This document shows, piece by piece, positions 1-11,616 of a DNA stretch of 64,000 bases (its first letter is position 1; each line of letters starts with the position of its first letter). Below the pieces are notes generated by a model. The model searched no databases, was not told the DNA's origin, and saw nothing but the letters and a program-made list of their open reading frames with translations. The stretch is from assembly GCF_963576675.1 (NCBI RefSeq), contig NC_088911.1, positions 28,194,501-28,258,500 on the forward strand. The letters are read 5' to 3'. The position numbers were made by a program, and so were the translations under genes. The stretch comes from Euphorbia lathyris. Its lineage: Eukaryota; Streptophyta; Magnoliopsida; Malpighiales; Euphorbiaceae.

Positions 1-465
1 AATCAACTAAGAGGTCGTCAATCTCATAGGCTCTGACTAGGTCAGATTCAGCTCACAATATGTGCCTACTCGATTTTGGGGCTTTTGAATGAGTTAAACC
101 AATTGAATAAAGCGTAAGACAAAGATTAAACAATTAAACATAGAACAAAATAAGAGCTAAAATATTATTAAAGATGAATGATAATGTCACATGATACAAT
201 TAGCCTAGGATTCATAGACTGTATCAAAGAGTACAAACAAGGAAAGGTAAAAGGAGATACGAAAATCCCTTTCAAGGAACCTGTCTACTCTGCAATCGGC
301 TTCCTAGGTCTTAAGGACGGACCTTGAATATTCCTCGAGAACAGCTTTAAAGGAGCTTCAATGGAGGTCGAAGAAGATGGAGGAGATGGAGAGGAAATTC
401 AAGGGGAAATCTAAAGTAATTTACAAGTAATGAAAGATGTCTAATTACATTGGAAAAATCCTATT

Positions 466-476
466 TATAGGCGTGG
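466..476 (-). promoter_or_regulatory. TATA box of the 1-1203 LTR
   Basis: The minus strand reads CTATAAATAGG. It is followed by a CT-rich leader and preceded by the palindrome array at 583-801, as expected for an LTR promoter firing leftwards. The motif is nearly symmetric, so strand rests mainly on context. Confidence 0.6.
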
Positions 477-582
477 CTCGGGCCCTTTTCTTGACCTATT
501 TTCGTGTCCTTATGCAGGTAGGAAGTCGTGGGGTCCATCGTGGCGTCGTGGGGGCGAAATTGGTCTTTTTGACCAATTCCCG

Positions 583-801
583 CAGGTCTGCTCGCCGAGC
601 AGGGCGAGCTGCTCGGCGAGCAGGCATAGCCTACTCGGCGAGCAAGCCACCAGGGGCCTGCTCGGCGAGCAGGCACAGCCTGCTTGGCGAGCTGGCCTAC
701 GAAGGCCAGCTCGCCCGAGCAGGCCCCTGAGGGCCTGTTCGGCGAGCTAGTATGGCCAGCTCGGCGAGCTGGCCTAAAATAGGCCAGTTCGTCGAGCAGT
801 T
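583..801. repeat. GC-rich palindrome array (CTCGGCGAG type)
   Basis: About nine variants of the palindrome GCTCGGCGAGC are packed into roughly 220 bp, joined by CAGGC and CTGGCC spacers. The surrounding DNA is AT-rich. Frames running through it (such as 461-976 on the minus strand) are by-products of the repeats. Confidence 0.85.
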
Positions 802-1179
802 TAGCCCGATGCGCCCCCGCGCGGTCGCCGAAATGCCAATAATGTGTCTTTTCACCCGAACTTATCCCTGCGCATGCACAAAAACTCCAAACAACATTAG
901 TCCAAAGGCTAAATTGACCCGTCAATCGCTTATTTTGAGCAAACGCTTTCGTTTGGTGCGACTTTTGACGGATCAATTAGCTTCAAAAGATAACGGAATT
1001 ATAATATGCATGCCATTTTGGCCGTATTTGCCTAAATCGATCAAAAAACGAGCCTAAACAACGAAAAGTAAATAAAACATTTCTAATTTCTAACTAACTC
1101 ACACAAAAGCATTTAAATGCAAGAATTGCTTGCTTATTAACTAAATAACGCTAAAACCCGTCCTAAAACCGTACCCAAA

Positions 1180-1202
1180 GATAGGGGTTTTTGACCCCTA
1201 TC
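1180..1202. repeat. terminal hairpin of LTR
   Basis: GATAGGGG (1180-1187) pairs perfectly with CCCCTATC (1195-1202) around a 7-nt loop, one base inside the inferred LTR terminus. Confidence 0.8.
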
Positions 1203-1203
1203 A

Positions 1204-3674
1204 AGCATTGGGAGGAGGAAGAGAGTTGGTGGTTGGTTTTGGCCTGTTCGGAGTGAAGCTGGGTAAACAGTTGTTGAACTTCAACAGAAGTTGCATACAT
1301 GGAGTTTGCAGCTGACAGAGCTTGAAATTGACCCTGAAGAGAGTTCATGTGATTGACCATTGTCAGCTGGAGTTCGGCCAGCTTTGTTATGGATTCCTGC
1401 CTGGGTTGTTGAGACTGTAAAGAAGTCATGACACTCAGAAGATCATTAAGACCTTTGATTTCTATGAGAAGCTGAGTGACAGACGAAAGTTGAGTTGGCT
1501 CAACAGGAACTGACCCAGCGGCATCAGCGTTTGTTTGATGAAGGTCATGGAGTAGGGCTTGAGCTGAGTCAATGATTCTTCGACCAGACTCAGAGGCATT
1601 AAGATAATCGTAGGATCCATCATTGTTTAGCCCAGTTGCCGGAGTACGAGTAGAACCGGATGGTGGAGGTGTTTGGTTCTGCTCAATATTAGAAGTGTCA
1701 GCATGATCAGCGGCTGGACTTGAATTGATATTCTGCACTTGTGGTTGTGGAAGTGGTGGATCGGTAGAATTTTGTACTTGCTCAGAGTCAGGCTGAAGCT
1801 GACTGGATTTAGGAAGTTGAGGAATTTTAGCACTGACCTGAGTAGGTATTTCCTTAGCTAGCTCAGTATGTTGAGGAGCAACAACTTCGAGTACTTGCTC
1901 GGTATCACCTTGGCTTAGAGTAGCAATTGAGTCGGCATGTTCCTTAGGCTGAGAAATAGAGGCTTGTTTTCCTGATGCTCTATTGGAGGAGACTCAGTGG
2001 GATTGGAGAAGAACTTAAACTGCATATCAGAGAGATCAGTGATCGGATCCCGCAGTGGTGAGTCATCCATAAGGTCGATCACTGGGGATTTTTGAGCCTT
2101 CTTCTTAAGTCTCCTTAATCTCTTAGTCTTTGGAGGAGAGGGGTCAGCAGGAATGGACTCAATTGAGTCAGTGGGTGAAGTTGTCCCTTGATCATCTTGA
2201 TCATTTGTTGTTGGCGCAGCTTCTTCTTCAACCTGCTCAGTGTTGGTTGGTTCATGTTGCTCAACATTTGCTGTCTCATGTTGCTCATCATCCACTATCT
2301 CCTCAGTGTTAAATTGACCGCCGAGATTATCAAGTTCTTCTTCTTCCTGTTCAACTGATGGTTGCTCAAGGTCAATGCCTAGACTTCGCACATAGTGAGA
2401 GTCTTCAGAGATTAAGACGTCAAGTGGAGGTACATTGATGGGACTTAACTCAGAAGAGATCTTCTTTTTCTTTCTCAGTGGTTGCTCAGGAGTGTCCTCT
2501 TTTTCTTCTTCCTTAGGCCCAACTTGCCTTTTGAGGTTTTCTGCTGACTTAGGTCTGACCTGACCTTGTTGAACTTGAGGCTTAGTTCCCTTGGACACAA
2601 ACCGAAGCTTTTTCGAAGGAGCTTCAGCGTCCTTGGAAGAGCTTTGAACAACTTTCCTCTTTCTGTCCTGCTTGTCAGCTTGATCTTTCCTCGCTTTCTT
2701 TCCTTTTCTGGTTAGCATCCCCTCTATTTCCTGAACATCGGCCCCTTTTCCTTTCTTGGTTACAATTGGTTGATCATAGACCAAACCAAACAATGCAGCT
2801 GCAGTAATTTCTGTACCCCAGGTGTGGATTTCCTCCAGCAAATCACCTGGTGAACTTTGAGGATCCTAGTGATTAGGGAGCCTAATCTAAGAGTTCCAGT
2901 ACTACATTGAAAGCCACCTATGAGGAAGACTGGCATGTTGAGCGGCTGGTAGGTCAGCATATGCCAAATGAAGCATTGCTCGAAGTTCGACGCTGAGGAA
3001 GTAGCGTTGATCTTGGGGAAGAGAAAGTTTGTCAGGATATAATGGGCCATCTTTTGATGCTGACCCATAGAAGTGCTAGATATCTCTCCTACATGACCGG
3101 CGGGCTTACAGAACTCAACGGTGTAGTTAGTTTTATCTTGGTCACCTAATTTTCTGAGTTGAGCTCCTTCATTTTTCAGCTTTAGCAGTGAGGCAAGGTA
3201 AGGAGGGTTGATGAAGATGTCTTTCCCTTGAACCTTGGTGACCATGTAGTCCCGGTTATCATCCGCGGCTCGTAAGTTAGTGTAGAACTCCTTTACTAAC
3301 TCGAGTCAAGAACAGCTCGGTCCAGCCGTTGTTTGAGATCCACTCACAGAAGGGTTGCTCAGCTTCCATAAATCCCTTCGAGAACCAGTGGGAGTGGTCA
3401 ACTTTATATCCCCTTACACTGCTGTAAACCAGGGAGTAGGTACGTTCCATCAGTTTCTTTCCCTTATCCTGCTTCTGTTTCCCTTTCGAAGAGGTAGGTT
3501 GGTCAGCTTGGGTTTTCTTGCTCGGTGTAGTGACCTTAGAGTGGTCACGCTGACTAGGTTCTTGAGACTTGGTGGGAGTCTCGCTATATCCTACTGAGCA
3601 GGAGATGGAGGGTTTTCATCGGAGCAGTTGTCATCGTAACCGGCACCGGAGACGTTCTGAGAATCGTTAGACAT
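1204..3674 (-). pseudogene. extra ORF downstream of copia pol (env-like position), broken
   Basis: The start codon is at 3672-3674, and the protein resembles the product of element C at 31923-34318 along its length. Recognisable parts are an N-terminal Ser/Pro/Lys-rich stretch, a central domain with KGKDIF and NPPYLA-like motifs (about 2760-3300), a charged Lys/Glu-rich region and a helical C-terminus. From memory the central domain resembles the plant transposon-associated family PF20167. Several stops and frameshifts break it (stops near 3595, 3430 and 3305; a shift near 2850). The C-terminus is cut at 1204 by the next LTR. Sireviruses of the Maximus/SIRE type carry an extra ORF here, often called env-like. 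I see no evidence of an envelope function. Confidence 0.7.
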
Positions 3675-4164
3675 GATTCTTAGAGAGATTTGAGAAGTTT
3701 GGGAATTTTAGAAAATAGAGTATTTGAATACCAGAAATTTCTAAGCGTAAAGAGGTAAAAGTGGGAATTCGTCCACTATTTATAGAGATGTCGAGTTGAT
3801 CTGAAGCATTGAGGTGGCCGTTTGACCTCGAGATACTCAATCGACAAAGATTCTGGCATTTATGACACATTCGGGGCATGTATTTTCTAATTATTGCGCT
3901 TACGTCATCCTAGGTGGCTATTTAATTCGCGTGTTTCGTATTAAATTTTGCAACGGATCTTTACTTAGTGTTAAGGATTCCAAACGTTTAATGTTCTGAG
4001 TAGTTAGTTTTACGCAAAGGAATTGTTCGTGTGCTTAGTAGATCAGGTTAAGATAACCACTCAGCGTGTATATCTACTCAGCATGTAATAGTTATTGATT
4101 TAGCACAAATCATTCAGCATAGTAATTCACTCAGCATGCATATATCACATATTATACTTAGAAT
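3675..4164 (-). other. spacer between pol and extra ORF
   Basis: AT-rich non-coding sequence with repeated ctcagc-type hexamers. Element C has the matching spacer at 34319-34843. Confidence 0.6.
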
Positions 4165-4572
4165 TTACTGAAGAGGATTAAACATACCAATGGCTTCTCT
4201 AAGTATGTTGAATTGCTCACGAGCCAGTGGCTTTGTGAAGATATCAGCAAGCTGCTCATCCATTGGGACATAGGTCAGCTTGATCTCTCCCTTGAGTACA
4301 TGATCTCTGATGAAGTGATGTCTTATACTGACGTGCTTCATCCTGCTATGCTGGATTGGGTTCTTTGATAGGTCAATGGCACTTTTGTTGTCATATTTGA
4401 CTTCAATTGTTTTAGTCTGAACACCATAATCTTCTAGCTGTTGCTTAATCTAGAGGACTTGAGCGACACGGCTTCCAACAGCAATGTACTCAGCTTTAGT
4501 GGTTGACAGGGCTACTGACGACTGTTTCTTACTGAACCAAGACACAAGACAGCTCCCAAGAAAATGACATCC
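4165..4572 (-). pseudogene. copia RNase H, C-terminal fragment
   Basis: The reverse strand encodes the end of a Ty1-copia RNase H, with motifs GCHFLGS, SWFSKKQSSVALST, AEYIA, KSAIDLSKNP and RMKHVSIRHHFIRDHV. It ends at a TAA (4165-4167). An in-frame stop near 4450 replaces a conserved Trp. At 4572 the sequence jumps directly into the gag reading region, so integrase, RT and most of RNase H are missing. It could belong to element A through an internal deletion. It could also belong to B, with the deletion running out of A. Confidence 0.75.
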
Positions 4573-5779
4573 TCAGGGCATTGACCATCTCATTTCTAAA
4601 CAAGAGTAAGGGTGTTACCTCATTGTTGTGTACCTCCTAGTCAGTTTCATCAGAAAGGTCAGCTTGCTCAGATTGAGAGTGATCAGCATCATCGGCCATG
4701 AAGCATAAGTTTGCCGTTTCATTTGCATCAGCTTCGGATGATGTTGACTCATCACTGTCACTCCATGTTGCTACCATTGCTTTCTTGTTTCCCTTCTTAT
4801 CTCTTTTGAGGTTTGGGCAACTTGACTTGATGTGCCCAGTTTGGTGGCACTCAAAACATGTGACAAACTTGGAGCTGTCCTTCTTGTATTTGTCACTGGA
4901 CTCAGCTTTGTATCTGTTATTTTTGCTGAATGGCCTTCTGCTGTTCTTTTCATTCTTCCTAAACAGCTTCTTCATTTTTCATGTGAACATGGCCATTTCC
5001 TCATCGTCTGATGAGTCAGCTTCGGTCGAGTCAGCTTTCATGACAAGTGACTTTTGTTTCTTGTCTTCTGACTTTTCTTTTTCTTTAGCTTCAAAGTTTT
5101 GCATTGAGATCTCATGAGTCAGCAGAGATCCGATTAGCTCGTCATACTTGTATGTAGTCAGGTCCTGAGCTTCTTCTACTGCAGTTTTCTTAGCTTGCCA
5201 GCTCTTAGGTAAGCTTCTCAAGATTTTCTTCACTTGTTCTTCTTCTGTGAAGTTCTTGCCGAGTCTTTTTAGCTCATTTATGATATTAGTGAATCTAGCA
5301 TTCATGCTGGTGATGTCCTCGTTGTCGTTCATCTCGAACAGCTCATATAATCTCATGTGTTGATTCACCTTTGACTCTTTGACCTTGCTTGTACCTTCGT
5401 AGGTCACCTCGAGCTTTTTCCATATCTCCTGTGCTGACTCATAACCTGATATTTTATTGTATTCTGCAGCATCTAAAGCACAGTGAAGCATATTGATAGC
5501 CGCAGCATTATTTTGAAGTTTTCTAAGGTCAGCTTCTGACCACTCAGTTTCACTCTTAACAACTTTCTCATTGTTAACAGTTTTATATGGCACGTATGGG
5601 CCTTGAACTATTGCAAGCCATGCACTCATGTTTGTGGCTTGAATAAAGTTCTTCATCCTATTCTTCCAGAATGTATAGTTGGATCCAAAGAATAGGGGAG
5701 GCCGACTAATAGATAATCCCTCAGGGAGTATCTGTGTTGTTTGGTTCCCTGGAAGGAAACGAGTGCTGTTCTCAGCCAT
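4573..5779 (-). pseudogene. copia gag of element A, 3'-truncated
   Basis: Gag of a Sirevirus-like copia element, binding genomic RNA and forming the particle. The start at 5779 is the counterpart of element B's gag start (11554), and the first 30 residues are nearly identical. It contains the UBN2-like gag region (YTFWKNRMKNFIQ, HCALDAAEYNKISG, LPKSWQAKKTAVEEA) and an intact CCHC knuckle (CFECHQTGHIKSSC) near 4840. The frame shifts near 4977 between the gag body and the knuckle. The C-terminus is lost at the 4572 deletion junction. Confidence 0.8.
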
Positions 5780-5825
5780 TTATGGGGATCCGCTCAAGAT
5801 AGTTATATCTTAGAGTAGTGAGCTT

Positions 5826-5838
5826 AGGCTCTGATACC
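5826..5838 (-). other. primer binding site, element A
   Basis: The minus strand reads TGGTATCAGAGCC, complementary to the 3' end of initiator tRNA-Met. It lies two bases inside the LTR end, as in copia elements. Confidence 0.9.
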
Positions 5839-6129
5839 ACTTGTTGGTCCCGTGTGATTAGTTCCAAAGGGGGGGTTAGGAACTAATGTAACTTTTTCGC
5901 TAATTTAATTATACTTACTTGATAATTTTGATGAGTTTGTTAACTCAGCTTTTGGTCAGCACGACCGATCTTGATGTAAGACAGCTTTGGTCAGATGTTG
6001 ACTAAGGCTGTTTTACTTGTGAGTTGGGAATTGACACTTTCTGTGGTCAGCTTCCAACTCCGCACTCTAATTTACTCAGTATCAGCTTAAATGATTTATA
6101 TGCTGAGTAAATTCAACAGACAACACATG

Positions 6130-6190
<61 letters not shown>
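6130..6190. repeat. (CA)n(TA)n microsatellite in LTR A
   Basis: A run of CA dinucleotides followed by about 20 TA dinucleotides. Confidence 0.95.
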
Positions 6191-6192
<2 letters not shown>

Positions 6193-6648
6193 AGAGAGTT
6201 AGAAATTACTCAGTACGACTTATCCTGGTTCGGCCTCTCCGCCTACGTCCAGTCCCCAGAGTCCTCCGGGCTTTTAAAATCCAATACTGAGCTCTTTAAA
6301 GGTAGAGCACAAACCGTTTACAAGGCAGTTGAATATGCAAGAGTACCGTCCTCTATTCTTCTACTCAACTCCTACTAAGCACCACAACCCAGTACTTAGA
6401 TTTCTCTACCAGTGAGTGTTTACAACCAGACACTCAGCACAACACTCTCAATATCACGATTGATACAATTTGTTCTTTTTCAAACGAAGAACACTTTAGA
6501 TGATTACAAACAATCAATCTAGCATTTACACAGGAATAGAAAATGGGTGTAAGATCTCTTTCTTGTTTTTGAGTGCTTTTGAACTTGTATTTTTCTCTCT
6601 TGTATTTTTCTTGTTGTACTTCGGCAATGATCCAAGGATTTTGATTAT

Positions 6649-6658
6649 CTTTATATAG
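6649..6658 (-). promoter_or_regulatory. TATA box of LTR A
   Basis: The minus strand reads CTATATAAAG. LTR B has the same motif at 12335-12344 in the matching place. Confidence 0.65.
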
Positions 6659-7250
6659 AGGAAAATCTGGAGTTTGATCATTTGAAATGATTTAGCCGTT
6701 AAGTCCAAAACGGCTCTTTTAGGAGACAGCTTCTGGTCAGCTTCAGGTTTTGCAGGCCAATCCTGTCCTCTGATTTTTTCAGCGTCGGACTTGTCTTCTT
6801 CCTGCAGTCATTGTACTTTTGTGGCAGTTGTCTTTTAGCAATAATCTGTTGACCCATGCATCTTGGAATGTGTCTTTTGCGTAATTCCGAGGATTCAATT
6901 ATTGGTGCAGAAGGTTTGCAAAACTTGTCTTCTAGTGAACGGATCTCTCATGCTGTCCTGAAGCTTTACTCAGTTTCTACCTTATTCGTTGTCTTCGTTT
7001 GTTGTCAACTTCTATGCCGAGTTCCATTCCACTTAGCTTTGTTGAACTTCAGGCTTCTATTCTACCCAACTTGTTCTTGATCTCATGCTGACTTCGTCCT
7101 GTCTTACTTTTTATATATTTTTGTATTTAAGTTTACACTCAACATTGAACAAACATATTAGTACAATTAAATCAAAGCACTTAAATTTAATTGTCTCTTA
7201 ATCATGGATGATTTTGTCAAATCAAAATCTTGTGGAAAGGTGTTTCAACA

Positions 7251-10183
7251 AGATTGATATCTAGCACAATAACATACTGAGAACTGAATGTCCGGTCTAC
7301 TAGCAGTTAAGTAGAGTAGAGAGCCGATCATACCTCGGTACAATTTGTTGTCTAATGACTTACCATTCTCGTCAGCACAGAGGACAGTGTCAGTGCCCAT
7401 AGGGGTAGATATTGGCTTGCAATTATCAAGTTCATACTTCTTCAATATCTCCTTAGCATATTTAGTTTGACTGATGAAGATGCCATTTTTCCCTTGTTTG
7501 ATTTAAAGTCCAAGGAAGAAATTGAGTTCTCTCATTATTGACATTTCAAACTCAGTCTGCATCTGCTTACTAAATTCTTTGCATATTGACTCGTTAATGG
7601 CACCAAAAATAATGTCATCAACATATATCTGAGCCAGTAGGGTATCTTTACCCTTCCTCTTAATGAATAAGGTTGTATCAGCTTTACCTCTGACATAATT
7701 TCTAGTCAGCAGGAAACTGGACAACCTCTCATACCAAGCACGTGGTGCTTGCTTGAGACCATACAGAGCCTTTTTAAGTTTATAAACGTGGTTTGGGAAC
7801 TTGGGATCCTCAAACCCTGGAGGCTGGTTAACATAAACTTCCTCGTTTATAACTCCATTAAGGAATGCACTCTTAACATCCATTTGGAATAATTTAAAAT
7901 TCATATAAATTGCATATGCACATAAAATTCTTATAGCCTCTAGCATTACCACTGGGGCGAATGTCTCACCATAGTCAATACCTTCTTGCTGACTATAGCC
8001 CTGAGCTACAAGTCTTGCTTTGTTCCTGACCACGTTCCCTTGTTCATCCAGCTTGTTGCGAAAGACCCATCTTGTTCCTATGGTCTTCTGGCTTATTGGA
8101 TTTGGCACTAAGTCCCATACTTCATTTCTTCTGAATTGATCAAGTTCTTCTTGCATTGCACTCATCCAGAACTCATCGTGCTTAGCTTCAGCGAAGTTCT
8201 TTAGTTCCTGAACTGAGACGAATGCTACGTTGCTGAGGTATTTCCTGAGTTGATTTCTTGTCATCGGGGTGTTTTCAGCAGCATCAAGAATGGCACTCTC
8301 TGAGTGTCCTCTTGGTATTCTGATCTCTTTTGGTAGAGTGATGTCTTGAGCTAGTTGTGTTTCAACAATCTCTGCAGGTATAGATTGGTCAGTGAAAACA
8401 ATTTGAGTTTCGCTTTTACCTTTGGTCAGCCCTTGAGGTAGTGACTCAGCGGCTGTTTCTTAGTCAACGGGTGCTGAGTATGGATCATCCTCAGTCAGCT
8501 GCTTGTCTTTTCCTGCAGGGTTAGTTTCATCGAACTCAACGTGTACTGACTCTTCTAAGACATGAGTTCGTTTATTGGAAACTCTATATGCTTTGCTGTT
8601 TGTTGAGTAGCCTAAAAAGATAGCTTCATCGGCTTTTGAATCAAACTTAGCAAGGCTGTCTTTAGTATTTAGAATAAAACATTTACAGCCGAAGGCACGA
8701 AAGTATCCAATGTTGGGCTTTCGTCCTTTCCAAAGTTCATAGGGAGTCTTCTTTAATATGGGTCTGACTAGAGCCCTATTAAGTATGTAGTAAGATGTGT
8801 TGACAGATTCTCCCCAAAAGTACTTTGGAAGCCTATGCTCACTCAGCATTGTCCTGGCTATTTCAACCAAGGTTCTGTTTTTCCTTTCAACAACCCCATT
8901 CTGTTGAGGCGTTCTAGGAGCAGAAAAATTATGGTCAATGCCGCTGGCTTCACAGAATTCAACAAACTGTTGGTTTTTGAATTCTCCACCATTATCACTT
9001 CAGATGTGAGCTAACTTTAGGTCTTTATCATTTTCAAGTTTTCTTACTAAAGTTGAAAACGTCTCAAAGGTTTCATCCTTGCTACTCAGCAAGATGATCC
9101 AAGTGTACCGAGAAAAGTCATCTACAATGACCAAGGAAAATCTCCTACCACCCAAGCTCAGCGGCTGGACTGGTCCGAAGAGATCCAAGTGTAGCAACTC
9201 TAATGGACGCTTAGTTGAGACGATGTTTTTACTATGAAAAGATTGTTTGGTTTGTTTTCCAGCCTGACAAGCATTGCATAATTGATCTTTTTCGAACTTA
9301 AGTTCTGACAGTTCCTCAACTAATTGCTTTCTTGCTAATTTGGCCAGGAGGTCCATGCTTACATGACCAAGTCTCATGTGCCATAGCCAGGAATTTTCTT
9401 CCTTTGACACTAAGCATACAGTTTTTGAAAATTTCTTTTCTAAATTCAGCATAAAGACATTATCAATACGAGGGGCAGTTAAAATCAACTCATTTGTTTT
9501 ACCCTCGAGTATTTTACATCCAGTGTCATCAAATATAACTTTTCTCCCATTATCACATAGCTGAGCTATGCTGAGTAAGTTATATTTGAGTTTGTTGACT
9601 AGGGAGACTGACTCAATAGTAGGATTACCACCAACGGTTCCTGACCCTACTATCTTACCCTTTTTGTTGTCTCCGAAACTTACGCTTCCACCTCGTTTAC
9701 GCACAAATGTGATGAACTGAGTTTCATCACCAATCATATGCCTCGAGCATGTGCTGTCAATGTACCACATCTTTGACTTCTCAGCACACCTCAGGCTTAC
9801 CTGCAATATAGCTAGTTATCTTTAGGTACCCAAGTCTTTTTGGGTCCTTGTTTGTTAGGCTCAGCAGGTAAAGCATCATATTTAATCTTATGACGACACA
9901 CTTGGACAGTGTGTCCATTTTTCCCACAGAAGTCACAACTGACCTTCCGTTTAGGATATCTCACTGACTGGTCAGCAGCCCAGTGCTGAGCATGCCAGCA
10001 CACCTTTGTGATGTGTCCTTTCTTCCCACAGAAGTCATACTGGACATTCCGTTGAGGATTCCATCTCTGCTGACTAGTACTTCGGTACTGAGTGTTCAGA
10101 GGAATATTTCTTTTATTCGGAACTTTGAATTGGTTCTGAATGGATGTGACGCCCTTTCTCAGTTTCTTAGAATCTGATTGGAC
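7251..10183 (-). pseudogene. copia pol of element B (protease-integrase-RT-part RNase H)
   Basis: Domains in order on the minus strand: two CCHC-like fingers (about 9880-10060, the first lacking its leading Cys), protease active-site region (IDSTCSRHM near 9760), GAG-pre-integrase HMRLGH, integrase with LDLFG, SDNGG and VERKN, then RT with [13 protein letters not shown] and YVDDII, then the start of RNase H. In-frame stops occur near 9000 (before SDNG), 8460 and 7503. The usual protease DSG is DST, so the protease looks inactive. The coding sequence is cut at 7251 by LTR A. Spacing and motif order are those of Ty1-copia, Sirevirus type. Confidence 0.88.
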
Positions 10184-11554
10184 CTAAGAGACAAACTTAT
10201 GCATAATTTCTACGTTGCTATGCAAAGTTGAGTTGTCTTGGAGAACATATCGAAGGTCACTCAGTTTGACCTCTTCAATCTCATCACATCGCCTGCTGAG
10301 TGCTCTAACCTTCTTGTTACACTTTTTGACAAGTGTGTAGAGGTCACTCAGGGCATTAATCATTTCATTTCTGAGCAAGGGTAGTGATATTACCTCAGTT
10401 GAGTGTGCCTCATCGTCAGATGCAATGGAGGGGTCAGCGTGCTTAGAAATACAAGGCTCAGCAAGCTCATCTGCCATGAAGCAGATCTTTGCTGACTCAG
10501 TGGCATCAGCTTCTAGTGATGATGACTCATCACTATCACTCCAGGTTGCCACCATTGCCTTCTTGCCGTTCTTCTTTTCCTTCCTCAAGGTAGGATAGCT
10601 TGATTTGATATGGCCAGTTTGATGACATTCAAAGCATGTGATGGGCTTTGAGCTGTCCTTCTTGTACTTGCTGTCGCTGGACTCAGCTTTGTACTTGTCA
10701 AACTTCTTGTAAGGCTTCTTGGAATATTTATCATTCTTTATGAATAGCCTTTTCATCTTTCTAGTGAACATTGCCATTTCTTCATCGTCTGTTGAGCTCC
10801 CATCGGTGGAGTCAGCTTTCATGACAAGAGACTTTTGCTTCTTGTCCTCAGACTTCTCCTTCACCTCAAAGTTCTTCATTGAGATCTCATGGGTCAGCAG
10901 CGAGCCAATGAGTTCATCATACTTGTAGGTGGTTAAGTCTTGAGCTTCCTCAACAATAGTTTTCTTGGCTTGCCAGCTTTTAGGAAGACTCCTCAGTATC
11001 TTCTTGACTTGCTCTTCCTTAGTAAAGATCTTGCCAAGTCTTTTGAGCTCGTTGATAATGTTTGTGAATCTTGAGTTCATTTCAGAGATTCCTTCATCAT
11101 CATTCATTTCAAACAGCTCGTACAACCTCATGTGCTGGTTCACCTTGGACTCCTTAACTTTGTTGGTTCCTTCGTAGGTGACCTCCAGTTTCTTCCAGAT
11201 CTCCTGCGCTGACTCACAACCTGAAATCTTGTTGTACTCTGCAGCATCTAACGCACAGTGAAGCATGTTTATAGCCGAAGCATGATTTTGTAGCTTCTTG
11301 AGGTCATCTTCTGTCCACTTAGTTTCAGCTTTAACAACCGTTTGGCCGTCAATAGTTTCAACAGGAACAAATGGGCCTTGGACTATAGAAAGCGATGCAC
11401 TCATATTTGTTGCCTGAATGAAATTTTTCATTCTGTTCTTCCAAAAGGTATAGTTAGACCCGAAGAACAGAGGAGGCCGAGTAATGGACAGTCTCTCAGG
11501 TAAAATCTGAGTTGTCTGATTTCCTGGGAGGAAACGAGTGCTGTTCTCAGCCAT
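10184..11554 (-). CDS. gag: copia gag of element B
   Basis: A single open frame of 456 residues. It starts with the conserved MAENSTRFLPGNQ that also opens element A's gag. The body holds the UBN2-like gag domain (about residues 25-230). A Lys-rich linker leads to a zinc knuckle (CFECHQTGHIKSSY) whose last Cys is changed to Tyr, so zinc binding is doubtful. An acidic Ser-rich tail follows. Gag packages element RNA into cytoplasmic particles. The frame ends at 10184 just before pol; Sireviruses normally read through or shift here. LTR and PBS lie directly upstream (11603-12948). Confidence 0.85.
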   Translation of the reverse strand: MAENSTRFLPGNQTTQILPERLSITRPPLFFGSNYTFWKNRMKNFIQATNMSASLSIVQGPFVPVETIDGQTVVKAETKWTEDDLKKLQNHASAINMLHCALDAAEYNKISGCESAQEIWKKLEVTYEGTNKVKESKVNQHMRLYELFEMNDDEGISEMNSRFTNIINELKRLGKIFTKEEQVKKILRSLPKSWQAKKTIVEEAQDLTTYKYDELIGSLLTHEISMKNFEVKEKSEDKKQKSLVMKADSTDGSSTDDEEMAMFTRKMKRLFIKNDKYSKKPYKKFDKYKAESSDSKYKKDSSKPITCFECHQTGHIKSSYPTLRKEKKNGKKAMVATWSDSDESSSLEADATESAKICFMADELAEPCISKHADPSIASDDEAHSTEVISLPLLRNEMINALSDLYTLVKKCNKKVRALSRRCDEIEEVKLSDLRYVLQDNSTLHSNVEIMHKFVS

Positions 11555-11602
11555 TGTGGGGATTAGCTCAAGATAGTTATATCTTGCTCAGTGAGCTTTT
11601 AA

Positions 11603-11614
11603 GCTCTGATACCT
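11603..11614 (-). other. primer binding site, element B (degraded)
   Basis: The minus strand reads AGGTATCAGAGC, the initiator-Met PBS with its first base changed. It is adjacent to the LTR end. Confidence 0.75.
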
Positions 11615-11616
11615 CT

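Larger units (their letters stand above)
1..1203 (-). mobile_element. LTR of an unclassified LTR retrotransposon (left end outside window)
   Basis: On the minus strand this block begins TGATAGGGG at 1203, next to a perfect hairpin at 1180-1202. It interrupts the extra ORF of the copia element beside it: similarity to element C's ORF stops exactly at 1204. A TATA box lies at 466-476 with a GC-rich palindrome array upstream and a CT-rich leader downstream, which is a normal U3-R-U5 order on the minus strand. The other LTR edge and any coding region lie left of base 1, so superfamily is unknown. The candidate TSD on this side is agcat at 1204-1208. Short frames inside the block show no recognised domain. 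Confidence 0.7.
5841..7250 (-). mobile_element. 5' LTR of copia element A
   Basis: On the plus strand it opens TGTTGGTCCCG and closes TTTCAACA, giving the TGTTG...CAACA termini shared with LTRs B and C. The PBS lies just outside the left end. On the right it abuts B's RNase H coding sequence, which resumes as agattgatatc, so A inserted into B. The candidate 5-bp target site is agatt at 7251-7255. The partner LTR was not found in the window. Confidence 0.88.

Noticed and set aside
461..976. 171-codon minus-strand frame and the overlapping plus-strand frame at 437-730
   Set aside because: Repeated Ala/Arg/Gly words come from the CTCGGCGAG repeats inside an LTR.
6091..6378. 95-codon frame across the CA/TA microsatellite
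   Set aside because: Created by the microsatellite inside an LTR.
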